Made by a program: the position numbers and the translations under genes
Notes under the pieces: generated by a model
Databases searched by the model: none
What the model was told of the DNA's origin: nothing
Seen by the model: the letters and a program-made list of their open reading frames with translations, nothing else
In this document: piece after piece, positions 36,764 through 47,000 of the stretch
How the letters are laid out: every line of letters starts with the position of its first letter
Position numbering within the stretch: the stretch's first letter is position 1
Source: Hevea brasiliensis
Lineage: Eukaryota > Streptophyta > Magnoliopsida > Malpighiales > Euphorbiaceae
Reading direction: 5' to 3'
DNA: 64,000 nt
NCBI RefSeq assembly: GCF_030052815.1
Contig: NW_026614726.1
Coordinates: 1-64,000 of the forward strand

Positions 36764-38257
36764 CTAATAGTCTATCAGACAATCATAGTCTTTTATCAAC
36801 TCTAACCATCTCCTCTGTCTCAAATTCAGCTCTTTCTGGGTGCCCAAATACTTCAAACTCTTATGATCTGTGTAGATGTAACACTTCTCCCCATACAAAT
36901 AATGCCTCCAGATCTTAAGAGCAAACACTATAGCTGCAAGCTCCAAATCATGTGTTGGATAATTCCTCTCATGCGGTTTCAGCTGGCGTGATGCATAGAC
37001 AATAACATTTCGATCTTGCATCAACACACAGCCTAACCAATTATGAGAAGCATCACTGTAAACTGTATATTCTTTACCCGGAGTAGGTAAAGTCAGGACT
37101 GGAGCTTCAGTCAAACATTTCTTCAATTCATCAAAACTCTGTTGGCATTTATCCATCCACTGAAATTTTACATCTTTTCTAAGCAGCTTGGTTAATGGAG
37201 ATGCCAACATGGAGAATCCCTTCACAAACCGACGGTAGTATCCAGCTAAACCCAGAAAACTGTGAATCTCTGTGACATTTCTGGGTGGCCTCCAATTAAG
37301 GACAGCTTCAATCTTACTTGGATCTACCTTGATGCCCTCTTCTGATACTACATGCCCCAAAAAGGATATTTCCTTCAGCCAAAATTCACACTTCGACAAT
37401 TTGGCATATAGCTGTTTCTCCCTCAAAGTCTGCAGTACAATCCGCAGATGTCTATCATGCTCTTCCGCATTCCTCGAATAGACCAATATATCATCTATAA
37501 ATACCACAACAAACTGGTCAAGGTGCGGTCTGAAGATAGTATTTATCAAATCCATAAAAATAGCCGGAGCATTAGTTAACCCGAATGGCATGACCAAGAA
37601 CTCATAATGGCCATAGCGGGTTCTAAAGGCAGTTTTAGAAATACTCTGCTCTCGTACTTTCAGCTGATAATAACCTGATCTCGAGTCAATTTTGGAGAAC
37701 ACAGCTACACACCTCAACTGATCAAACAAGTCATCAATGCGGGGCAATGGATATCTATTCTTTATTGTCACCTTATTCAACTGCCGATAATCAATACACA
37801 AGCGGAGAGCGCCATCCTTCTTCTTAACAAACAACACTGGTGCTCCCCAAGGTGACACACTAGGGCGGATAAAGCCCTTGTTAAGCAATTCTTGCAATTG
37901 CACTTTCAATTCTTTCAATTCTGTAGGTGCCATTCTATATGGCGTTATGGAGATTGGGTCCACACCAGGCATAACATCAATTTCAAACTGCACCTCTCTT
38001 TCTGGAGGTAATCCTGGCAATTCATCAGGAAATACATCCGGAAAGTCACATACAGTAGGGATGTCCCTTAGTGCTGGACTCCCCACTTGGGTGTCTATCA
38101 CATGTGCCAAGTATGCTTCACACCCCTTTCTGATCATTCTTCTGGCTAGTGCAACCGAAATGATGTTTGATGGCAGTAAATGCCTCTCCCGGTGTATTAC
38201 CACATCACCGTACAAAGGGAGACCAAAAGTGACTGTCTTCAGTCTACAGTCAATCAT
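36764..38257 (-). pseudogene. Gypsy reverse transcriptase-RNase H, 497-codon open segment
   Basis: The best preserved part of the element. RT motifs in order: [72 protein letters not shown], and the catalytic [11 protein letters not shown] (F-x-D-D form, both Asp present). The connection domain [10 protein letters not shown] and RNase H motifs [26 protein letters not shown] and YTDHKSLKY follow. It is part of a polyprotein, so the first Met is not a real start; the open region is limited by stops at 38276 and 36764. Enzymatic residues are intact, but no continuous gag-pol could be made. Confidence 0.95.
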
Positions 38258-38275
38258 GGCGTGATGTTTGGCTAA

Positions 38276-38638
38276 CTAATCCATGCCCAAGATGATATCA
38301 TACTCTCTGAAGGGCATTTCAATCAAATCTGATAGAAAAACATGTCCTTGGATCACCAAAGGACAGTCTCTATAAATTCTGTTGACCCGGACCTCTTGTC
38401 CTAACGGACTAGTTACTAGCACTTCAAAACCCATTTGCACACATGGAATAGCAAGTGAACTGAATATGCTAGCACTAACATATGAATGGGTTAAACCCGG
38501 ATCAAACAACACAAATACATCTTGATCAGAGATAGAGAATGTACCAGCTACCACATCAGAAGTCTCAGCCTCTTCTCGCTGTCTCATTGTGTAGACTTTG
38601 GCTGAAGCACTTCCTTGTCTTGGTGACCAACCGTGCAT
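38276..38638 (-). pseudogene. Gypsy aspartic protease
   Basis: Retropepsin-like segment with FVLFDPGLTHSYVSASIF (active-site region, D-P-G rather than the usual D-[ST]-G), then the flap region and DIILGMD. It ends in a TAG at 38276-38278 exactly where the family has Trp (ILGMDWL), a G-to-A change. The protease would release gag and pol products inside the particle. Confidence 0.85.
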
Positions 38639-38765
38639 TTGCTGACGGTGCCTCTACCTCTGCCTCTTCCTCTACCAGCGATTGTGAACCTCGGGAGCGG
38701 GACTGCAATAGATCCTCGGCGTAGTAGGAGCTGGATCATATCTCAGAGTACTAGTGCAGTCTTTA

Positions 38766-38852
38766 GCTATATGGCCCTTGCCTCCACAGTTAAAATAGGC
38801 TCCAGTGGCCCAATAGCATTCCCCCCCATGAATCTTGCCACAAGTCTCACAG
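38766..38852 (-). pseudogene. Gypsy gag zinc knuckles
   Basis: The minus strand reads CETCGKIHGGEC followed by FNCGGKGHIAKDC, two CCHC-type knuckles typical of gypsy gag; the second has lost its first Cys (Y in YFNCGG). They bind element RNA in an intact particle. They are not in the same open frame as the capsid region upstream. Confidence 0.75.
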
Positions 38853-38941
38853 GGGCGAGCAGAATGTGAACCCCTGCTCGACTGCTGACCAGACCTAGGG
38901 GGTCTCTGTCCAGAAAATCTGCCCTTACCAAATCTTCCACC

Positions 38942-39541
38942 TCAACCCCTGCTGGGTCCACTAAATTTCTTCTTCTTTCCAGAGGTACCACCAGAACTCG
39001 GCTCTACTGACTTTTCCCCTTTGTCTTTCTCTGATTTTTCAACTTTTTCTGATTTTTCTTTTGTTGGAGTCGCTTCTGATTCAATCCTTTCTAGCTCAAG
39101 TGCTTGAGACATGAGCTCTGAAAAATTGCTGTGCCTGAATCCCACAACTTGCATTCTCAAACTGGGCTTCAAACCAGTCTCAAATCTCTTGCATCTTGCC
39201 TTGCTGGTAGAAAAGAGACTCCCAGCATAGTGACTTAAGCGGGAGAACTCCCTCTCATACTTTGCCACTGATCGGTTCCCTTGTTTCAAACTCAAAAATT
39301 CTTGCAGTTTCTTATCAATATATGCATCTGGGATGTATTTCTGTCTGAATTCTCTGATAAAGTCATCCCAGGTCAATACTGCTGGTTCAGCTAAGCTGTG
39401 GGGGATAGTCTTCCACCAATCATACGCATCCCTTTGCAGTAGAGACACAGAATACTCAAACTTCAGTTCATCTTGGCAGTGTAACTTCTTAAATACTCTG
39501 TCCATTCTTTCCAGCCATTGCTCTGCCTCTAAAGGGTCCAC
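38942..39541 (-). pseudogene. Gypsy gag capsid domain
   Basis: A 199-codon frame with DPLEAEQWLERMDRVF, AYDWWKT, TWDDFIREFRQKYIP, and LKQGNRSVAKYEREFSRLSH, the Retrotrans_gag signature, and a Lys/Glu/Ser-rich C-terminal tail. The N-terminal part of gag continues upstream to about 39815 (frame with MEEGDRSVEQSVEAEAQ) but is separated by a one-base loss near 39545 and a TAA near 39660. Capsid would form the cytoplasmic particle. Confidence 0.9.
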
Positions 39542-39825
39542 TGACCCTTAAATTCTGCAGCCCCGTACTTCAGTAATTTATCATATTGTCTGGCTAGAGG
39601 TAGTGGTTGTGCCACAGGTATCTGGGGTGGAGCTTGAGCAGACATACCCCCAGCCATTTGTTAAAACATCGCAGCCATCTGCTGTGCGAACTGTGCAGGA
39701 AACTGTGGCATTTGCGGAGCTGGTGCTACAGATCCACTGACATTTTGTAAAGCTGGGGCTCCCCCTTGTGCCTCAGCTTCAACAGACTGCTCGACTGAGC
39801 GATCCCCTTCTTCCATTTCAGTCTG
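39542..39825 (-). pseudogene. Gypsy gag N-terminal segment, interrupted
   Basis: A plausible start ATG lies near 39815. The frame gives a Pro/Ala/Gln-rich segment, with a TAA near 39660 after AQQMAAMF and a frame change near 39545 after AAEFKG. Low-complexity N-termini of this type are common in gag of this group. Confidence 0.65.
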
Positions 39826-39984
39826 AAGTTAGGGTATCTCCTGAACAAGTAACACATGGAGATTTTCCTCCGTTAGTTCATATTTATGATGTAATGCACT
39901 GTATGTAACAAATATGTACATTGAGCAGTTGTACTTAACAAGGAAAAGACACAAATTCTTAAGTTAAAACATACTTCAAAAATT

Positions 39985-40000
39985 TACTCTGATACCACTA
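39985..40000 (-). other. Primer binding site (tRNA-Met type), gypsy element
   Basis: The minus strand reads TAGTGGTATCAGAGTA a few bases after the 5' LTR end at 40006, matching TGGTATCAGAG of initiator tRNA-Met sites. It fixes the element orientation. Confidence 0.9.
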
Positions 40001-40005
40001 AAACA

Positions 40006-43000
40006 TGTCACACTTTACCCCTCTGTAAGGCATAACATGATCCCTTAGAATACCTAATGAACTACCGAATTTCACCTACCGATAACTCATTAAGTACCCT
40101 ACAAGGGATTTTAAAACAATTTTCTTATTTTTGATAAGTGGTGAACATTTTCTAATAGGTATTTAAAACATTTAATTAAATTTAAAACTAGTTAATATTT
40201 TTTGTTCATTTTATTTCTCCGCAAATTTTATAAAAATTTTGCCAGAGTTCCGTCTGTATTTTGAGAAAACAGTTCTTCAAATACCTGAAAAAAAGCACTT
40301 CCAAAAATTTTCTCAACCACTACTTCAATTTCACAATCAATCTCAACCAATTTCTCAAGTCTCAAAATTCAACAGTCAACATTTCTCAATTTCCAAAATT
40401 CAATAATCATTAAAATAATATCTATCAATCTCATTCAAATTAAAATAAAATATTTCCATTCATTAAAGACAAACAATCTATATATACATCATACTAAAAT
40501 CTACATTGGAAAAATCCAAACTAAATTTTATTACAACTTTATACAAACTTTGTACAAGCTGCTCAATACCGAATTTATATGTCCATACATTTATGTGCAA
40601 TACATACATCAAAATAAATATTTACAGGCAGGGTATAAATTATACCCGATAACTTCAAGCTGATAAATCCTCAATCCTCAGCAGCTCAGTCTGCTGCTCC
40701 TCTAGTCTCTATATCTGCGACAGCAATAAAAGCTATCGCTGAGTATTAGGACTCAGTGGTGCACAACATACTAAAATAATCTTTATGCATAACTTAAATC
40801 ATATTTATTCAAAAATTTGACTGAACATGAGAATTAAATACAAATCATGCATTATGAGATTTTAATCTCAAACAATTTCATTTTGAAGTATCAAATCACA
40901 TTTCATAAAACCCAAAGTTAGATCATGCCATTCGAAACAAATAGAATCTCAATAGCCAAAGGCTAAAGAGAAATCACATCACAAGGCTAGCTACCTCAAA
41001 TATATGGATATCCATTCACATCCTCTTCTACTGGCACACCTCAACACTTCTCCAGATAAGGAATCAAAATTCAAAACTAATTGCCCCCACTAGTCGTGCT
41101 AGTGAGGTGTTCAAATATATGGTCATGGCACTGTGGTTTCAAAACTTATCTTAACAATTTGCTAAATATTGTCATTTCAAATATACACAATAACTTTCAC
41201 AATTTAAATCAAAACATTATAAATAAGGTCACAATAGACTTTCAACAATTCAAAGCAAAAGTAAAATGCATATTTCATTCACTTTATCAATGAATTTTAA
41301 AGCATAGTGATGTTGTGCACAAACCTCAAGCGAGTTGTCTCTTGGCCTTGACTCGGTTCCTCGGGTTCTTTTCCGGTATTCTTTTCAACTGAAACACACA
41401 ATTTTACAGTATTTCAATACCATAACTTAGCATAAATCCAAAAATAAATTTAACTTCACTTTTACCTAGCTCTAACGTGCTAAACTCGACGTTCTTGAAA
41501 TTTTGTGTTTCGGGGTTACTATTCACTACACTATTCAAGTCAAATTGTTGACTTTCTAAGGCTTAATAGGTATGGGAATTCCAACTTCACTCACATACCA
41601 TATTTTGGTCACTAAATTTGTTAGTTTTGGTTGTTTATTCAAATTCTAAGTCTATTAAGCAAATTTGATAAATTTTCAGTTTTGGTGTCTAATGTTGCAC
41701 TGTTCCATTGGTCACTTTACTGTTGAAATTTGACAAAACTTTCTTCATGGAAAATGTTCCCTATTGTCTTAAGTTTATTCTCCTTTTTGAATCACTCCAA
41801 TTGGAGTTTTATAGCTCAAGTTATAGCCATTTGAACCATGGCTGCCGGATTGGACTCAACCCAGATTTTCTGGGCAATTTTGGTTCTGGCAGTTTTAGGT
41901 CACCAACTTGGGGTGGCCAAATGACTTGGTTAATGACATAATTTGGGTTTGTGTTCTTCATGAAAGTTTTAGGTCTATATCTCATCTAACCACTGGTAAA
42001 ATTTCAAGTCATTTTGACCTGCCTAGCTCAAGTTATGACCAAATGAACAAACACTGTTCATTTGGTCAGTTTGTACAGGGCAGCCTGCAATTTTCTAACT
42101 TTGGTCAATTTGTTCACTAGGTTTTAGTCACTTTTTGGGCATGCTTCCTAAATGAAAATTGTGTCATTTAGTGTCTATTTTCATTCCCAATTGGTCCCAT
42201 ACCAATTGGACTTGTAAAATTTCATTTTTGGTCCTTCAAAGTTGACTTGGTCATGCTGCCAGCAGCATGACCACACTCCCTCCGAATTTGGCTTTGATTC
42301 AAACACCTCTAACACTCTTCATAAGGTCTCAAATGACCATTTCCCACTTCAAATTAGGTCAAATATATCATTTACCAATTTCTCACAATTTTGCCTCCCA
42401 AACCCTAGGTCCAAACCCTATCTCACTAAATTATTGCATTTGTTGAATTCTAAATGTATATGTGATACTCATCCATTCATTTACACTTAACAACTTCATT
42501 GTTTGCATCAAAACATCCATTTCAAACATAACCCTAGCTGTCCAATTTCATACATAGTTCCTCAACAATTGTTTTTCTTTTCATATTTTCATGAAATTCT
42601 CACTTTCAACCTTAAACTTACACTTATAAACCAATTAAATTAAAAGAGAGAGAATTTACCTCTTGTGAGACTTTTGAATCTTCACTTTCTTCCCTCAATT
42701 TCTTCACTTCCTTTCTCTCAATCTTCCAATTTAGAGTTAATTAGAGATTTTCTATAAAGTTTGGGTAGGGTTTATGGAGTGAAGCTAGGTTTAAAAGCTC
42801 CAATTTGTGTGGTTATGGTGAATTTTGAGAGAAATATAAGAGAGAGGGACGGCTTATGGGTGGGAGGAAGAAGATGAGAGTTTTGTTTTTTTTTTCTTAT
42901 GTTATTTGTCTTAAGTAATAGATTTTTAGCTTAGTCAATTTTAGTGGGAAAAATAAATTCAATTATGACATCATAATTGATGTCATCCATGATGTAATAC

Positions 43001-43549
43001 ATTTTTCTTTTCTTTTCTTTTCTTTTTCTTTTTTTTTTCTTATTTCTTTAATTTAATTTTCGCTTCTGACATTTTTGTTTCTCCTATTTTATTTGACAGT
43101 TAGGTCAGAAGTCAGCTCTCGGGGTCAATTGACTAAATTGCCCCTCGCCGATTCATCTCGGTTTGTAAATAATTCAATATTTCATCCAGCTCCCTGACCT
43201 AATTATTTGACTGGCTTAACAGTTTTTTTTTTCATGATTTTCTTTTTTCCACTGTGTTCGTAAGGGTCCTAAGGACCGTGGCGTCACATTTTACGGTTCG
43301 AAATTTGAGTTTAAATCGACTTCGCAGTCCTTCCCGATAAGGTCACCCATCGCTGTGACTCTCGACTCGTTTAACTTCTTATGTTCTGTTTTTCTTATTT
43401 ATACTTAACTAATTGACAATTACTAATTATTTGTGTTTATGGCTTCTCTAGTTGTCTTAAGTGTGGTTCTCATCCCCTTAATTGTCCGGACCGACACCGA
43501 TCACCTGGAACAGTAAAATATACCAGGCTATACAAATAGGGGTGTTACA
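40006..43549 (-). repeat. Gypsy 5' LTR (right), 3544 bp
   Basis: TGTCACACTTTACCCC to GGGGTGTTACA. As the 5' LTR in the minus reading it would hold the promoter. It contains a 10-bp-arm hairpin at 42249-42272 that is absent from the other LTR. Confidence 0.95.
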
Positions 43550-43554
43550 TTTAA
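43550..43554. other. Target-site duplication TTTAA (right)
   Basis: TTTAA directly follows the LTR end at 43549, identical to 31613-31617. Confidence 0.9.
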
Positions 43555-44062
43555 TTTCTTTAACTCATAGGAATTCCAATTAGGATAACAAGTTAAAGAA
43601 AATCCTTATATAATATTTTTAATATTTAAATCGAAAATTTTAATTACTCCTTAATTTGCATTACGTCGTAGTTATTTAATTTTTTTAATATATATATATA
43701 TATATATATTATTTTTAAGCTTAATTGTAAAACATGTGAATTCTTTTTTACCATCAAACTTTACTGAACGCCAAATCTACAACAATATTCAAAACATACA
43801 AATTCTTCAATTTGAGAGTCATTCCCCTCGCTATTTTCTGAACAAACTTATCAAACTTTAACATTGCAACAGTTGATTTTACATGGTGAACATGATTTTC
43901 AGCAAATTTTATTTGAAAATCCTATTGTTGCTGAAACCTATTTTCAATGATTTATTACTATAATTTGTCATATTAAATCTCCTTATTATCCTCCTCACTG
44001 CTTTCTTTACTAACTTATCATGAAGTACTACTGTATTTGATTTTCTATGTTGAACACAATAT
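43555..44062. other. AT-rich DNA downstream of the first TNL gene
   Basis: No open gene. It holds a (TA)n run at 43689-43709 and a diverged copy of the first TNL gene's 3' end region (about 43850-43950 against 44010-44105). The 3' untranslated region of the TNL gene is expected here. Confidence 0.6.
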
Positions 44063-47000
44063 TCAGCATTTTTTTTTAAGATCCTGTTGTACCTGAGACA
44101 GATTTATGATGATCTCCGAGGTAAGAAGGTCAAGCTCTTTTTGACCAATCACATCGAAACACCCAAAGTGTCGATATCCACATATCCCCCATTCCAAAAC
44201 ACTGAATTTTAACCCAAATAAAGTATCTCCCATAGTTTTCGCATCGCCACACATTTGACCCTCAGTTTTGGACCATGCTTCCTTTACATGTCGATTGATG
44301 AAAGAACACTGACAGAATCTTTCCTCTTGAGAATACAGCATTCGAACCCCGCAACTGATAACATTAGAACAACCTAAAGGATAACCGTTCATGTCTTCAG
44401 GGTAGAATTCCACGAGAAGCTTACTGTATTTGCCAAACCAATCATCTTTTGTAACATCCACAAAGGGATCATACCCAAAGAATGTATGAGCTGTTCCACA
44501 ATCATCTCCCTCCCAATAATTCCTACCATAGCAACCACCAAAATAGCAATAGAGATCCTTGCAGTCACCATGATCATTTCTGAAATGGTATCTGCATTTA
44601 ACTTGGAAACCAAAGTGGTTCGCGTTCTGGTTGTTAAAAACAATAACAGCACACAGGGCAAAACCTAAGAACTCACTATTAGCCCAATATGAAGGCAGCT
44701 GGATTGTCATGGACGATTCCCCACTTTGATGGCTGAACCACTTCGGAATACTACTTCCAGGGAAGCAAAAACTAGATTCCCCTGCTCGCACAGAAGGCAT
44801 CTGCACCACAAAAATCATGATTCTTAACATGGGAGATGGTCGATTAAAATAAATAAATATTAGAGAGGGGGGGGGAGAGACCTGATTATGTAATCTTTTT
44901 GAGTAAAGTTGAAAATTTTTTAGCGCGCATGTCATGATGTTGTGCTTTGCAATTGCATGCAAGTTTTTGCAATTAGTGAATAGGAATTCAAAAATGTTTC
45001 CCTCAACTATAGTCGAGTCAATTATTGACACGTATTGAAGGGAGAAACAGTTGTCTGCATCCAATTTTGTCAACTGGGGTGGAAGTGCCATTATTGATTC
45101 TAGCAACTTGCAATCTCTTAAACCAAGGTATTGCAGCTCCGTAAGCATGCTGATGCTATGAGGTAAATGAAGAAAAGGGTTTCCACTTAGATCTAATACT
45201 TCCAGTGAGAATAAGCTGCCGATGCAGTCGGGAATCCAGGACATCCCACAACCAGTTAGATATAGCTTCCGCAGGTATTGTAAATGTGAACCTGAACAGT
45301 CTATAATTGAGGTCAGCTCTGCCAATCCTTGAATCTTTTTGCAGTTTCTCAATTCCAAGCTAGAAAGCCCCTTCAAATTTTCAATTGGTGAGGGTAAATT
45401 CATTATGGCTGTTCCATCTAAATAAAGGCATCTTAATGATCCCATTACCTCCAAAATTTCTGGAAAACATTCAAATATCGAGCAGCCTGAGAGATTAAGC
45501 TTTTGCAAAGATTTCAACTTGCAAATACAACTTGGAAGAATATGAAACTTTTTGCAGTTTTGAAGGCTTAATTCAACAAGTTCAAAGCAGAACTCAATTG
45601 ATGATGGTATTTCCTCTACTGCTGTCCCATCTAAGAACAACTTCTTTATGCTCTTTGAAACCTCTGGAAACTTGTTGATCCCTGAGCAGCCCGAGACAAT
45701 AAGCTTTTCAAGTGATGCCAACTTAGAAATGGTGCAAGGAATATTCTTAAGCCTTCTACAGTTCTTCAGATCCAAACAAGAGAGTTTGGAGAGCTCACCA
45801 ATTGTTGAGGGGAGTTCCTCTATTCCAGTTTCACTTAAGTACAAGAATTGGATATTAGTTGAAATATCCGGAAACTTGGTGATAGATGAACAGCCAGAAA
45901 AATCGGTAGTCCCAAGGAATTTCAACAAACTCAAGCTCTCTGGAAGATACCAAAGTCGTTTACAATCCTTCACATTCAATGCAACGAGTCCACTGAGATG
46001 CCCAATTGATTTGGGAAGGTGTCCTATTGCAGTCCCATTTAAATTTAAATACATTATATTCTCTGAAATCTCTGGACACTCCCTAAGATTTGTGCAGCCA
46101 GAAAGGTTAAGAGTCTTGAGCGATCTCAATTTCATGCCACTAGGGAGGCTCACAACACTTGTGCAGCATCTCATACTAAAAAATGTAAGTTTGTCTAGAA
46201 ACCGAATAGAAGAGGGAACTTCAACCAAGCTAGTACAGTAATCCAAATTCACTCTTTCAAGATTCTTGGCCTGGGAGAGATCTGGAAATGTGGTGAAGTG
46301 CTCAGAATTACTAAGGTTGATCTCTTTCAAACTCACAAGATTCTACAAAAACCATATGATTAGGCACAACAAATTAGCACACTCACCCTACAATGCATTT
46401 GTGAAAAGTAGGGAAAAAGGGAATTGAGATAAATAATACAGAATACCTGCACTCCTGCCCATAGTTGCTTAACACAGCTGTTAGGCAAGTTAAGTTTAAC
46501 AAGATTCTCTGCTTGAAAATTGGGTGGCAGAGAGCTCAGAGGGTATCTATCCCAATGAAGATACCTCAACTCATCAGAAAGAAACTCAAGGCCATAAGGC
46601 AGATGCACTTTACACTTATTTCCAACTATAGAACTATGGATTTTCAGTAGTCTAAGATTATACATCCTCATGAAGGCTTTCGAACTCAAGTACATTTGTC
46701 CAATTTTAGATGTGTCTAAGAATATTCCCTCAACTTTTTCAGATCCCTGAACATCACAACAAAGAAGAAATAAGCCATAAGTTACACAAATATGTAAAGA
46801 TGAAGGGGAAAAAATATATATACATATGTATATATATGTCATGCATATGGCTCTCACCAGATTTTTGGTCAACACTTGACAAACATCAGTAGGACTCCAC
46901 AATCTACTGTGCTTGCCCAACTCTTTAACAGATTCTTGGCGAACAATTTGATGAGCCAATTCTTGCAGCAAGTTATGCATCTCCAACTTGTTTCCTAGGA

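Larger units (their letters stand above)
31618..43549 (-). mobile_element. Ty3/gypsy retrotransposon, chromovirus type (Tekay/Del-like), 11.9 kb
   Basis: Complete in structure: LTRs 31618-35123 and 40006-43549, target duplication TTTAA on both sides, polypurine tract at the left LTR and primer site at the right LTR, so it is transcribed on the minus strand. The internal order is gag, zinc knuckles, protease, RT, RNase H, integrase, chromodomain-like C-terminus: gypsy order with integrase last. Long LTRs with a C-terminal chromodomain suggest the Tekay/Del clade (inference). At least four stop codons and a frameshift interrupt gag-pol, so this copy is not autonomous. It sits about 510 bp beyond the 3' end of the first TNL gene. 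Confidence 0.95.
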
